Notes: generated from the letters alone by a model not told the origin. DNA of 59,661 nt from GCA-003244245 sp035276605 (GCA_035276605.1 DATELN010000171.1:1-59661); one strand, 5' to 3'; positions 1 through 8,060 are shown, counted from the first letter of the stretch. Program-made: numbers and translations.

Positions 1-56
1 CTAACGCCGACCGCCTCCGTAGCGATTGCTTGAGCAACTGACGGTGATGGCAGGCG

Positions 57-347
57 GTGCACATGGCGGCAAGGCGGCACAGGTTCATGGGGCGGCACCT
101 TCGTGCGGTGGCGTGCGACGCCGACTTCTTGGACAGCGTGGTGGACGCCCAACTCTCGCTTATCCGCCAACTGCCCATCGACCAGCGCGATGAGCTTGCC
201 GAAGCGTTGGCGATACTGGTCACGCTGGCTCAAGATCACCGGTACTACCTGCGAGACTGGATCAGCCGTCGCGAGCTACGCCACCGCATCGACCGCGCCC
301 TGCTCACCCTCGACACTCTCGGCCAGGTTCCCAGCCGGGCGGTCTAA
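57..347 (+). CDS. Small hypothetical protein, 96 aa
   Basis: No family recognised. The frame has the strong third-position G/C bias of the confirmed genes nearby, which separates it from overlapping frames. The product looks soluble and helix-rich, with a basic N-terminus (residues 5-16) and a Leu/Ala-rich middle (about 28-60). The GTG at 57 gives the longest reading; ATG codons at 63 and 87 are possible alternatives because no clear ribosome binding site precedes any of them. It stops about 105 bases before the nuclease-like gene, which has its own promoter, so co-transcription is not implied. The assignment as a real gene rests on codon bias alone. Confidence 0.5.
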   Translation: MHMAARRHRFMGRHLRAVACDADFLDSVVDAQLSLIRQLPIDQRDELAEALAILVTLAQDHRYYLRDWISRRELRHRIDRALLTLDTLGQVPSRAV

Positions 348-440
348 TCCCCTTGCCGCGCCCCGACATGGAGACATGCCGAGATGCTGTAGAGCGCAGG
401 GTGGGGCGACCGGCCGGGATGGACTGTCGGTGTGCAGACA

Positions 441-446
441 TAATGT
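441..446 (+). promoter_or_regulatory. -10 hexamer of a leaderless promoter
   Basis: TAATGT lies six bases before the GTG start at 453 and there is no ribosome binding site, so transcription would begin at or next to the start codon. No good -35 hexamer is visible. Confidence 0.5.
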
Positions 447-452
447 GACGTC

Positions 453-2090
453 GTGGAGTTGGCAGTGCTGCTTGATGCGGGGGCGGTAACCCGGTGCCGA
501 CGCCGGGTGCATTTGGACCACGACCCTACGGCAGTCGACGAGCCGCGCGCTGCCTTGGACGCGACCGCGCAGCGGCGGATCGCCGACGCCGCCGCGCACC
601 GCCGTTGGGTCGCCGACCGGCTGGCCAAACACCACCCCACCGACTGGGCAGAGGTCTCGCTTGAGCTACCGCCGGAGCAGCGGTGCAGCGCCACGCTGGC
701 TCTGCTGCGCTGCCAGGCGCCGATGGTCTGGGGCGGCTTACTGCCAGCCGATACGCTCGCCGGCCGGCGAGGTGGCGTCGATCTGCTGGTGCGGCATCGT
801 GGCGGTTACCTGCCGGTGATCGTCGTGCGGCACAAGATCACCGACCCCGGCGGCGGGGCCCGCACCAGCCCGCTGACCCAGCCGCGCCTGGCCGCGGCGC
901 GCATCGACCGGGATCGCAAGGTACGCCCGCAATCCCGGGACCAGTTGCGGCTGGCCCATGCGGTGCGGCTGTTGCAGGCCGCTGGGTTAGCGGCCCGCGG
1001 TCGGGCCACCGGCGGGGTGATCGGGTTAGAGGCCGATGCGGTGGTCTGGCACGACCTGGATGCGCCTACCTGGCCAGGCGGGCGTACCGCGATGACCGAG
1101 TACGACGCTCGGTTCGCCGATCGGCTTGCCGTCGCCCGGGCCGCGGTCACTGCGGGGCCACCGTTGGCCCAGCCATCGAGGGTCACCGAGTGCCGGTCCT
1201 GCCCGTGGTGGCCGACCTGCGGCCCCGCGCTGCGGGCATCCCGTGATGTCAGCATGGTGCTGCGCGGGGAGGACGCGGTGGCCCTGCGCGCGGTCGGGGT
1301 GTCCACCGTAGATGCACTAGCTGCGCTGGACCCGGCCGGCGAGGCACCGGTACCGATGGCGGGGACGTCGGTGCGTGACGCGGTGTTGCTGGCCCGGGCC
1401 TGGCAGCGGGACCTCACGCTGGTCCGGCGTAACCGGCGCATCACCGTGCCCCGCGCCGAGGTCGAGGTCGATGTGGACATGGAAAGCTTTGATGAGGCCG
1501 GCGCCTACCTGTGGGGCTGCCTGTTGTCTGGCGCCGACGTCGGGTTGCCTCGCGGCTACCAGGCCTTCGCCACCTGGGAGCCGGTGCCGACTCCGGACGA
1601 GGCCAGGTCTTTCGCGGCGTTCTGGCAGTGGTTGACCGGCGTTCGCCGCCGTGCCGCCGAGTGTGGCCGCAGCTTCGCCGCTTTCTGTTACAACGAGCAG
1701 GCCGAGAACCGCTGGATGCTGTCGTCGGCGGACCGCTTCGCCGGCGCTCCCGGCATTCCCACCATCGCCGAGGTGCAGGAGTTCATCGATTCCGATCAGT
1801 GGGTGGACCTGTATGGAGTGGTCAGCGCGGAGTTTTTGTGTGCGCACGGCAAGGGACTCAAGACGATCGCTCCGGCGGCGGGATTCGCCTGGCACGACCC
1901 GGAGGCCAGCGGGGAGAACTCCATGCGCTGGTACTCCGACGCGGTCGGGTTGACCGGCGGTGAACCAGATCTGGCGCAACGGGCCCGGCTAGTCACCTAC
2001 AACTCCGATGATGTTCGCGCCACCCATGCGCTGCGGTCGTGGATGAGTTCGGATGCCGTCAACGACGTTCCATACGCGGGCGACCTGTAA
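453..2090 (+). CDS. TM0106-family RecB-like nuclease
   Basis: Probable DNA nuclease of the TM0106 family, 545 aa. The N-terminal half is a RecB-like PD-(D/E)xK region: an Asp in GGVDLLVR (about 110), a Lys in VVRHK (about 128), and a cysteine cluster CRSCPWWPTC (247-256) of the sort that binds an Fe-S cluster in RecB-like nucleases. The C-terminal half resembles the RNase_H_2/YprB fold, with acidic EVDVDMES (about 340) and a late YNSDDVRATHAL motif matching the DEDD pattern. The family is widespread in Actinobacteria, but its substrate is not established. The GTG start fits the N-terminus typical of the family and a leaderless -10 six bases upstream. It is followed by a 43-base gap and an unrelated sugar-nucleotide gene, so no functional coupling is suggested. 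Confidence 0.8.
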   Translation: MELAVLLDAGAVTRCRRRVHLDHDPTAVDEPRAALDATAQRRIADAAAHRRWVADRLAKHHPTDWAEVSLELPPEQRCSATLALLRCQAPMVWGGLLPADTLAGRRGGVDLLVRHRGGYLPVIVVRHKITDPGGGARTSPLTQPRLAAARIDRDRKVRPQSRDQLRLAHAVRLLQAAGLAARGRATGGVIGLEADAVVWHDLDAPTWPGGRTAMTEYDARFADRLAVARAAVTAGPPLAQPSRVTECRSCPWWPTCGPALRASRDVSMVLRGEDAVALRAVGVSTVDALAALDPAGEAPVPMAGTSVRDAVLLARAWQRDLTLVRRNRRITVPRAEVEVDVDMESFDEAGAYLWGCLLSGADVGLPRGYQAFATWEPVPTPDEARSFAAFWQWLTGVRRRAAECGRSFAAFCYNEQAENRWMLSSADRFAGAPGIPTIAEVQEFIDSDQWVDLYGVVSAEFLCAHGKGLKTIAPAAGFAWHDPEASGENSMRWYSDAVGLTGGEPDLAQRARLVTYNSDDVRATHALRSWMSSDAVNDVPYAGDL

Positions 2091-2133
2091 CCGTGCGATT
2101 ATGAGTGCCAACAGAATGTGAGGGGAGAGGCAC

Positions 2134-3447
2134 ATGTTCGTCCGGCGCATCGCGGTGATCGGTTCCGGGTATGTAGGTCTGACCACCGGCGCATGTTTGG
2201 CTTCGTTGGGGCATCGGGTGGTGTGCGCCGACGTGGATCCGGGCAAGGTAGCCCGCCTATCCGCGGGGGAAGTGTCGATTCTGGAGCCAGGGCTTCCCGA
2301 GCTCGTCGCGCAGGGCTTGGCCGCCGGACGGTTGCAGTTCGTGGTGGGCGCTGCCGCCGCGGTCACTGAGGCCGAGGTGGTGTTCCTCTGCGTGCCCACT
2401 CCCATGGGAAACGGTGGTGGGGCGGATCTGTCGGCGGTGGAGGCGGTGGCCACCGAGGTGCGATCGTTATTGCCCCCAGGATGTGTGGTGGTCAACAAGT
2501 CGACCGTTCCGGTGGGCACCGCGGCGCGCACCGCGGAACTATTGGGCCGTTCGGACGTGGCGGTGGTCAGCAACCCGGAGTTTCTTCGGGAAGGTTCGGC
2601 GGTGCGCGACTTCCTCAATCCGGACCGCATCGTGGTGGGCTGCGACGCGCAGGATGCCGCTGAGCGGGTCGCGGCGCTGTACGCCAAGCTGGGGGCGCCG
2701 ACCGTGCTCACCGATGCGGCCAGCGCAGAGATGGTCAAGTACGCCGCGAACTGCTTCCTGGCGATGAAGCTGTCTTATGTCAACGCGATCGCGGAGCTGT
2801 GCGAGCGATCCGGCGCCGACGTGCTGGACGTCACCGAGGGCATTGGCTATGACCGGCGGATCGGGCAAGCGTTCCTCCAGGCAGGACCCGGTTGGGGCGG
2901 GTCGTGCCTGCCCAAGGACACCCACGCGCTGCTGCAGGTCTGCGCCGCAGCGGATTTCGACTTCCCGCTGCTGCAGGCCAGCCTGGAAACCAACACCCGC
3001 CAGCAGCACCGGATGGTCGAGAAGGTCCGCGACGCCGTCGGCGGATCGCTCGCTGGCCAACGGGTGGGGCTGCTCGGATTAACCTTCAAGGCCGGCACCG
3101 ACGATCTGCGTGACTCGCCGGCCCTGACGGTGGCCGCGCTGCTAGCCGCTGAGGGCGCCGACCTGATCGGCTACGACCCGGCGGTGCCCGCCGCGGTGCC
3201 TGGCATGACTGACGACCTGCAAGTCACCGACGACCCAATTAAGGTCGCCGCAGGCGCTGCCGTCCTCGTAGTGCTCACCGAATGGCCCGAGTTCCGGCTG
3301 CTGGACTGGGCCCGGCTGGCCGAGTTGGTCGAGCACCGCATCGTGATCGACACCCGCAACCTGCTCGATGCCGACGTGCTGCGCCGCGTCGGCTTCGAGG
3401 TCCGCGGCATCGGACGCCGCACATCCCGAGCGCTAACGCCCTCCTGA
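2134..3447 (+). CDS. ugd: UDP-glucose 6-dehydrogenase
   Basis: Oxidises UDP-glucose to UDP-glucuronate with two NAD+ in the cytoplasm, supplying precursors for cell-envelope polysaccharide. The 437 aa length is normal for the family. Visible motifs: N-terminal Rossmann GSGYVG (11-16), the substrate loop SNPEFLREGSAVRDF (about 146-160), the active-site Lys and Asn in KYAAN (202-206), and the catalytic Cys258 in GWGGSCLPKD. The C-terminal UDP-binding domain begins near residue 320 after the GLTFKAGTDDLRDSP signature. The ATG is preceded at a slightly short spacing by a strong AGGGGAGAGG ribosome binding site at 2121-2130. A related GDP-mannose or UDP-ManNAc dehydrogenase is possible, but the NPEFLREG loop favours UDP-glucose. 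It stands alone between the nuclease gene and the iron genes. Confidence 0.92.
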   Translation: MFVRRIAVIGSGYVGLTTGACLASLGHRVVCADVDPGKVARLSAGEVSILEPGLPELVAQGLAAGRLQFVVGAAAAVTEAEVVFLCVPTPMGNGGGADLSAVEAVATEVRSLLPPGCVVVNKSTVPVGTAARTAELLGRSDVAVVSNPEFLREGSAVRDFLNPDRIVVGCDAQDAAERVAALYAKLGAPTVLTDAASAEMVKYAANCFLAMKLSYVNAIAELCERSGADVLDVTEGIGYDRRIGQAFLQAGPGWGGSCLPKDTHALLQVCAAADFDFPLLQASLETNTRQQHRMVEKVRDAVGGSLAGQRVGLLGLTFKAGTDDLRDSPALTVAALLAAEGADLIGYDPAVPAAVPGMTDDLQVTDDPIKVAAGAAVLVVLTEWPEFRLLDWARLAELVEHRIVIDTRNLLDADVLRRVGFEVRGIGRRTSRALTPS

Positions 3448-3578
3448 CCCGCAGGATCATCCCTGCACACGGCGCTGCCTCGACAACGGCAGCCGGTGCG
3501 CCGCTCGTCGACCCAGACGTTCCTTCCGGCGTCAGGACGGGGGAAAAATGTGGACGTCAGCCCGATGATCTGTTGTGC

Positions 3579-3614
3579 TTAGCCTTGCCTAACGCTTAGC
3601 CAGGCCTAATCACT
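3579..3614 (+). promoter_or_regulatory. Tandem DtxR/IdeR-like iron boxes before bfd
   Basis: Two 19-base windows (3579-3597 and 3596-3614) each contain TTAG followed by GCCTAA, with 12 and 11 of 19 matches to the DtxR/IdeR iron-box consensus. They end about 20 bases before the ferredoxin start. Counted by eye; the first is the better site. Confidence 0.5.
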
Positions 3615-3634
3615 CGATCGAGGGCGACGAAGCC

Positions 3635-3829
3635 ATGTACGTCTGCATCTGCCGTGCGGTGACCGAGGCAGCGGTGCGCGGATGCATCGCTGATGGTGCC
3701 CGCACCGTCAAGGATGTCGTCAAGCGCTGCGAAGCCGGCACCGGGTGCGGCACCTGCGTCGGCAAGATCCTCGCCCTGCTAGGCACCGGCGTCAACGAGC
3801 TGAGCAGCCCCCTCCCGCGCAGCGCCTGA
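3635..3829 (+). CDS. bfd: Bacterioferritin-associated ferredoxin
   Basis: Small [2Fe-2S] ferredoxin (64 aa). In better-studied Bfd proteins it passes electrons to the heme of bacterioferritin so that stored ferric iron is reduced and released. The BFD-like fold is recognisable from the four cluster ligands C4, C6, C38 and C41 (CxC near the N-terminus, then CGTC) and the short helical spacer. It lies 130 bases upstream of bfr in the same direction, the expected partner. Each gene has its own iron-box-like sequence, so they may be separately controlled rather than a simple operon. The ATG is the only sensible start, since the first Cys is residue 4. Confidence 0.9.
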   Translation: MYVCICRAVTEAAVRGCIADGARTVKDVVKRCEAGTGCGTCVGKILALLGTGVNELSSPLPRSA

Positions 3830-3869
3830 TTCGCGTGCTTTGGTCGTTACCGATCGTTATATTCCCTGG

Positions 3870-3888
3870 TCAGGTCAGCCTCACCTTC
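3870..3888 (+). promoter_or_regulatory. DtxR/IdeR-like iron box before bfr
   Basis: The 19-base sequence TCAGGTCAGCCTCACCTTC matches the DtxR/IdeR consensus at 14 of 19 positions by hand count and lies 71 bases before the bacterioferritin start. In mycobacteria IdeR with iron activates bfr genes from upstream sites, so activation is a reasonable guess. Confidence 0.6.
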
Positions 3889-3959
3889 AATGACAAGCCC
3901 TCCGGACATCGGTACGGTTGTGATCATCCACTACCGGCCCAGAGGGGGTTCGACACCTT

Positions 3960-4445
3960 ATGCGTGGCGATGATGAGGTTATTACGCTGCTCAACGATCA
4001 ACTCACCCGCGAGCTGACCGCGATTAATCAGTACTTCCTGCACGCCAAAATGCAGGGCAACTGGGGGTTCACCAAGCTCGCGGAGCACACCCGACACGAG
4101 TCCATCGACGAGATGAAACACGCCGAGCGGATCACCGAGCGGATCCTGTTCCTGGAAGGCCTGCCGAACTACCAGAAGCTGCTCGCGCTGCGCATCGGAC
4201 AAACCGTGAAGGAGCAATTCGAGGCGGACTTGGCCGTCGAGAAGGAAGCCGTGGACGCGCTACGCCCCGCCATTGCGACCTGCCGGGAGAAGGGTGACAT
4301 CACCACCGCCAACATCTTCGAAGACATCCTCGCCGACGAAGAGGAGCACATCGATTACCTCGAGACCAATCTCGATTTGATCGGCACGTTGGGTGAGCAG
4401 CTATACCTTAGCCAGCTCGTGGAGCGGCCGCCGACCAACGGCTAA
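3960..4445 (+). CDS. bfr: Bacterioferritin
   Basis: Heme-containing ferritin that would assemble into a 24-subunit cytoplasmic shell and store iron as ferric mineral. Every ferroxidase ligand sits at the canonical number: E18, E51, H54, E94, E127 and H130. The axial heme ligand M52 is also present. Length is 161 aa, as expected. The ATG at 3960 follows AGAGGGGG (3941-3948) with an 11-base gap, and the N-terminus aligns with mycobacterial BfrA. Together with bfd just upstream it forms an iron storage and retrieval pair. The iron-box-like site at 3870 suggests control by a DtxR/IdeR regulator that is not encoded in this window. Confidence 0.96.
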   Translation: MRGDDEVITLLNDQLTRELTAINQYFLHAKMQGNWGFTKLAEHTRHESIDEMKHAERITERILFLEGLPNYQKLLALRIGQTVKEQFEADLAVEKEAVDALRPAIATCREKGDITTANIFEDILADEEEHIDYLETNLDLIGTLGEQLYLSQLVERPPTNG

Positions 4446-4469
4446 GCGGGCAACCTGGGCGGATGCGAC

Positions 4470-4475
4470 TACGGT
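4470..4475 (+). promoter_or_regulatory. -10 hexamer of a leaderless promoter
   Basis: TACGGT ends six bases before the GTG at 4482. There is no ribosome binding site, which supports both the promoter and that start. Confidence 0.45.
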
Positions 4476-4481
4476 TGTCGC

Positions 4482-4856
4482 GTGAGTGATGGCCGACTGT
4501 TCACCGTGCACGACGCTCGGGATTTGCTGCCCGAGGTGCGCCGGCGGGTCGATGCGCTGATCGAGGTACGGGCAGACCTCACCGAGCTGTCCGTGGATCG
4601 GCGCCGTTTCGGTTCGTCGGCGCTCGGCGGCCTCGCCGAACTGAAGGCGCTGCAGGCCCGGCTAGACCACATGCTCGAGTGGTTTTCTGAGCAGGGCATC
4701 GAAATCAAGGGCCTTGCGCCGGTCCTCGTCGATTTTCCCGCGGTGCTGGACGGCGAGTCCGTACGCCTCTGCTGGCTGGAAGGCGAAACCGAGCTGGCCT
4801 GGTACCACCGCTCTGACCTAGGCCTCGCCGGCCGCCGCCGCCTTCCCCCACCATAA
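4482..4856 (+). CDS. DUF2203 family protein
   Basis: Conserved actinobacterial protein of unknown function, 124 aa. The DUF2203 pattern is visible: an N-terminal FTVHDARDLLPEVR stretch, a helical middle rich in Arg/Glu with a Leu-spaced heptad feel (about 20-70), a GIEIKGLAPVLVDFPA strand region, and the C-terminal ending WLEGETELAWYH. The product is cytoplasmic with no membrane segment. Start at GTG 4482 is supported by the -10 hexamer six bases upstream. It is followed by a large inverted repeat that probably ends its transcript. Confidence 0.8.
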   Translation: MSDGRLFTVHDARDLLPEVRRRVDALIEVRADLTELSVDRRRFGSSALGGLAELKALQARLDHMLEWFSEQGIEIKGLAPVLVDFPAVLDGESVRLCWLEGETELAWYHRSDLGLAGRRRLPPP

Positions 4857-4869
4857 GCCCCCCCGTAAC

Positions 4870-4934
4870 CGGCAGTCTGGATGCAGACTGCCCTTTTACA
4901 GCCCCCAAAAGGGCAGTCTGCATCCAGACTGCCG
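4870..4934. repeat. 28-base perfect nested inverted repeat
   Basis: Arms 4870-4897 and 4907-4934 are exact reverse complements, separated by a 9-base loop. Each arm is itself a palindrome (GGCAGTCTG, four bases, CAGACTGCC), so the sequence can fold as one long hairpin or as two small ones. The long stem begins its loop side with four A/T pairs. It probably terminates the DUF2203 transcript, but it is longer and more exact than an ordinary terminator and could be a mobile palindrome or protein-binding site. Confidence 0.85.
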
Positions 4935-5037
4935 AACGTTGCGTGATCGAGTTGGTCGACACCTGTTGTTTAAGGGTTTGCGCGCGCTTCCGCCAGCGTG
5001 CCCACCCGAACCGGCGTTCACGGCAGCAGGGTCGGCG

Positions 5038-5043
5038 TAATGT
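5038..5043 (+). promoter_or_regulatory. -10 hexamer of a leaderless promoter
   Basis: TAATGT, the same hexamer as at 441, lies seven bases before the msrA ATG at 5051. Confidence 0.5.
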
Positions 5044-5050
5044 TGCCGGC

Positions 5051-5722
5051 ATGGCCCTGTTCGGACGCGATAAGACCCGCATGGTGACCGCTGAGGAGGC
5101 GCTACCCGGGCGTGCCATCTCGATGTCGGTGGCGGAGCGCCACGCGGTGAGCGGCCATCGCATCGTCCCCCCATTCCCGGAGGGCCTGCGTACCGCGGTG
5201 TTCGGGATGGGCTGCTTCTGGGGCGCCGAGCGGATCTTCTGGCGGACTCCCGGGGTGTACTCCACTGCCGTCGGATACGCCGGTGGTCACACGCCCAACC
5301 CCAGCTATCAGGAGGTCTGCTCCGGGCGGACCGGGCACACCGAAGTCGTGCTGGTTGTCTTCGACCCTGCGCAGGTCTCCTACGCGCAGTTGCTGCGGGT
5401 CTTCTGGGAAGGTCACGATCCGACCCAAGGCATGCGGCAGGGCAATGACCGCGGAACCCAATACCGATCCGCGATCTACACCACCGATGCCGACCAGGCC
5501 GCCGAAGCTGAGGCAAGCCGGTCCACCTACCAGCAGGCGCTCACCGCGGCCGGCCGCGGTGAGATCACCACGGAGATCGCACCTCTGCGCGATTTCTACT
5601 ACGCCGAGGACTACCACCAACAGTATTTAAGCGATGCGAAAAATCCCAATGGTTACTGTGGCCTAGGTGGAACTGGTGTTACTTGTCCAGTGGGTGCAGG
5701 TGTCGAGCTTGGTGATAGCTGA
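5051..5722 (+). CDS. msrA: Peptide methionine (S)-S-oxide reductase
   Basis: Repairs oxidised proteins by reducing the S-epimer of methionine sulfoxide, drawing electrons from thioredoxin. The catalytic signature GCFWGAE carries Cys55. Two C-terminal cysteines, C203 and C212 in the NPNGYCGLG...TCPVG tail, are placed like the resolving and recycling cysteines of mycobacterial MsrA. Length 223 aa. The frame is open upstream to 4943, but ATG 5051 is chosen because a -10 hexamer lies seven bases before it and the upstream residues (Arg/Gln-rich) do not look like MsrA. The last ~25 codons have noticeably more A/T at third positions than the rest, a local oddity. It is a single gene between the inverted repeat and a long gene-free stretch. 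Confidence 0.93.
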   Translation: MALFGRDKTRMVTAEEALPGRAISMSVAERHAVSGHRIVPPFPEGLRTAVFGMGCFWGAERIFWRTPGVYSTAVGYAGGHTPNPSYQEVCSGRTGHTEVVLVVFDPAQVSYAQLLRVFWEGHDPTQGMRQGNDRGTQYRSAIYTTDADQAAEAEASRSTYQQALTAAGRGEITTEIAPLRDFYYAEDYHQQYLSDAKNPNGYCGLGGTGVTCPVGAGVELGDS

Positions 5723-6498
5723 CGCGGCCAATTCTAATTTCAGCGCGCCGAAGGAGTGCTAATCTAAGTGGCGCGCCTGGCCCTGTTCGGTAAGTTTGGG
5801 GTGGGCGGTACTGGCTGCGGCGACCCAGGTGATCCGTTTATCGGTATCAGAGCAATACCAGGTTCGACCGCTAGACGTTACTTCATATTGCCGCTGTTCC
5901 AGCACCCGGCCTGATATTTCCCGGGTCGCCAGCTGTCCGCGGAGCCGGTGCTCACGAGATGAGTTCTCTGGCGTGGTTGGGCGCTCGGTGAGAACTACCC
6001 ATGCTGCAGGTTCCGCAGTGCGCGGGCCGCTGTCATTGCACCCTCTGCTGTCGAGCTGACCGCATCTTCGCGGGTGAGCGGCGGCGCCGCACCGTCACGC
6101 CGGCGCACCCGGACGTTCATCCACGGTGAGCGGCTGATCGACGACACTTTCCGGTTTCTCCGCGCCGGATCCTGGCAAGTTGCGGGCGCCGGTTGCCTTA
6201 ACGCCGCCGAGGAAAACTTACGAGATCGATCCGTGTTCAACGTTGTAACGCACCCATCCGAACGACCTGAGATTTGACCCGGCCCAGGATGTCAGCAACC
6301 TGCTGCCTTATGAGCTCCAGCCGGCGATCACGCACAGGCACCACCCGATCACCGACCGTTCATCGCGGACGGTAGACCGTTAAGCGACGACCTCCGCGAG
6401 CCTCCACCTGCCGGCGCTTGATCTATGCAGGAATGTCGAGGCACTCATACACCCACGGCCCCCAGACTCCGGCCTGGGCAACATCCGAGGGGGAATTA
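5723..6498. other. 776-base stretch without a supported gene
   Basis: All frames are broken or lack codon bias; the 87-residue frame at 5796-6059 is Ser/Cys/Arg-rich and unconvincing. The stretch has mixed base composition and one short palindrome (CAACGTTG near 6238). Near 6350-6380 the motif ACCGTT occurs twice with ACGGT between. It forms a long upstream region for the NlpC/P60 gene. A c-di-AMP (ydaO) riboswitch, common before such genes in actinomycetes, was looked for but its conserved core was not found. Confidence 0.5.
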
Positions 6499-7017
6499 GT
6501 GTCTCGGGGTAAGCACGCCAAACCGACCTCGTATCAGCACTTACCGACTGCGCTGGCGGCAGTGGCCCTGGCCGCTGGCGGTGTTTTCGCCGTCGGCGGC
6601 AGCGCGATCGCTGCACCCCTGCCCAGCAGCGGCACCGAGGCCCGGTTTGCTGGCCAGACTGACGTCATTGCGTTGCGGGCGTTGGACGCGGCGCTGTCGC
6701 AGCTGGGCACCCGCTACCGCAGCGGTGGTAACAGGCCGGGTGGATTCGACTGCTCCGGCTTAGTGCAGTGGTCCTACCGCCAGGCTGGGCTCTACCTGCC
6801 CCGCACCGCCGCCGCGCAGTCGCGGGTTGGTATCCGGGTGAGCCTCTCGCAGATCCGGCCTGGGGACCTGATCTTCTACTCCTATGGTGGTCGTGTCGGA
6901 CACGTCGCGATGGCCGCCGGGGACGGCATGCTCATTGAGTCGTCACAGTCCGGCCACCCAGTCGCCAAGCGTCGGATCTACACCAGGGGACTGGTTGCAA
7001 TCCGACGCGTCGCCTAG
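6499..7017 (+). CDS. Secreted NlpC/P60 cell-wall hydrolase
   Basis: Probable peptidoglycan endopeptidase cutting stem peptides outside the cell. It has an N-terminal signal peptide: basic SRGKHAK, hydrophobic segment about 17-38, and a likely cut after AIA near residue 39. This is followed by a short linker and an NlpC/P60 domain (about 57-170). The catalytic Cys85 lies in GGFDCSGLVQWSY and His135 in GRVGHVAM. The product is only 172 aa, so it is a bare catalytic unit without coiled coil or SH3 domains. The GTG start follows GAGGGGGAA (6487-6495) at good spacing and gives the RGKHAKP N-terminus common in actinobacterial cell-wall enzymes. Upstream in-frame residues from 6418 were rejected for lacking signal-peptide character. 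The unusually long gene-free upstream region may be regulatory. Confidence 0.88.
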   Translation: MSRGKHAKPTSYQHLPTALAAVALAAGGVFAVGGSAIAAPLPSSGTEARFAGQTDVIALRALDAALSQLGTRYRSGGNRPGGFDCSGLVQWSYRQAGLYLPRTAAAQSRVGIRVSLSQIRPGDLIFYSYGGRVGHVAMAAGDGMLIESSQSGHPVAKRRIYTRGLVAIRRVA

Positions 7018-7096
7018 CCATCACCCGCCCCGACACAACTAGCACGAGGATTAGGCCACAGCAACCCGGCTGCGCGCGGGGTGGTCATTGCACCCA

Positions 7097-7111
7097 GCTG
7101 AGGGGCTCAGC
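7097..7111. terminator. Weak short hairpin between convergent genes
   Basis: GCTGAG and CTCAGC flank a GGG loop between the ends of the NlpC gene and the DUF202 operon. The stem is only six base pairs, so its role is doubtful. Confidence 0.3.
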
Positions 7112-7172
7112 GCCGTCGATGAGCACCGGCCGCTCGTTCTGGCGTAGGACAGCCTGTTTCGTCACCGGCGCC

Positions 7173-7505
7173 TCACACCGGCAGCGCGAGTGCGGTGACC
7201 ACGATGAGTACCAGCACCGAGCCGCCGATCAAGCGGATCTGCCAGCGGGGGGCCAGCCGGTCAGGCAGCGGCCGCCGGGTTAGCAGGCGTTGCCGCTGAC
7301 GACCCACAAGATAGGTGGCGACCGCGATCACGGCCGCCAGCCCCGCTGGAAGCAGTCGGAGCGGCCCGGTGTAGGAGACGACATCGCGTAGGAGCAGCAG
7401 GGCGCCGTTGGCCAGCACCCCTAACGAGGTCCGACTCCACGACAGCGCGGTGCGTTCTGGCTGCAGTCCATCGTCGGCCGCCCGGCGGCCGCGGAACGCA
7501 GGCAC
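7173..7505 (-). CDS. DUF202 membrane protein
   Basis: Small inner-membrane protein of the DUF202 (YidG/YidH) family, function unknown. It is 110 aa with the family entry motif PERTALSWSRTSLG near residues 17-30, followed by three hydrophobic segments (about 30-45, 50-68, 90-109). It lies four bases downstream of a second DUF202 gene in the same direction, the usual paired arrangement, so the two are almost certainly one operon and may form a hetero-oligomer. Confidence 0.82.
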   Translation of the reverse strand: MPAFRGRRAADDGLQPERTALSWSRTSLGVLANGALLLLRDVVSYTGPLRLLPAGLAAVIAVATYLVGRQRQRLLTRRPLPDRLAPRWQIRLIGGSVLVLIVVTALALPV

Positions 7506-7509
7506 CAGA

Positions 7510-7899
7510 TCACCGCACCGCTTTAGTGATCACCAGGACCACGCCGAACACTGCGATCAGGACCAGTCCAGCGGTGAGTACCCGCGGTGTCTGGGGGCGC
7601 GGCAACGGTAAACCCCGGCGGATGGCGTAGTCGACGCGTTCCCACCGGCGCAGCCCCGTCGCGGCGGTGACCACGGCCAGCGCCGCCAGCAGGCCGCCGA
7701 CGATGTGCCGGGCAGCCGGGAAAGCGAACTCAGGCACGAGTTGCACCACCGCCACGGAGGCGGCCAGCAGCGCCAACGCCGTGCGCAGCCAGGCCAAAAA
7801 GGTCCGCTCGTTGGCCAGGGTAAAGCGGTAGTCCGGCTCGAATTCCTCTTCCGCGCCGCCGGTAGCGTCCTGCCGGGTCCGCTGGTCCTCGCGGCCCAT
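7510..7899 (-). CDS. DUF202 (YidH-like) membrane protein
   Basis: First gene of the DUF202 pair, 129 aa. A polar Glu/Asp/Gln-rich N-terminus (residues 1-24) precedes the conserved YRFTLANERTFLAWLRTALA motif (about 25-44) and three predicted membrane helices (about 38-55, 62-80, 105-125). Function is not known for the family. The longer reading to 8031 is rejected: the ATG at 7899 is preceded by GAGGAGG about five bases upstream, and the extra residues are Trp/Cys/Arg-rich and unlike the family. Transcribed away from the Lrp gene region, toward the smaller partner. Confidence 0.85.
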   Translation of the reverse strand: MGREDQRTRQDATGGAEEEFEPDYRFTLANERTFLAWLRTALALLAASVAVVQLVPEFAFPAARHIVGGLLAALAVVTAATGLRRWERVDYAIRRGLPLPRPQTPRVLTAGLVLIAVFGVVLVITKAVR

Positions 7900-8060
7900 G
7901 CGCTCCTCCTCGTTGTGGCGTCCTGGCTGCGCCGCCCGGGCCGGGCACCGGCAGCCGCGCCAGGGCCACCACCACTCACCGCAGGATACGAGGTCCCCGG
8001 CGGTGTCGAAGCCAGCAGCTTCGCGCACCATTTCAGTGCAACATCCAAGGAAGGCGGCGA

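Noticed and set aside
5796..6059. 87-residue frame in the gap before the NlpC gene
   Set aside because: Ser/Cys/Arg-rich, no codon bias, no ribosome binding site and no family likeness.
5960..6498. Possible c-di-AMP (ydaO) riboswitch before the NlpC/P60 gene
   Set aside because: The conserved internal sequences of that riboswitch could not be found by eye; a covariance search would decide.
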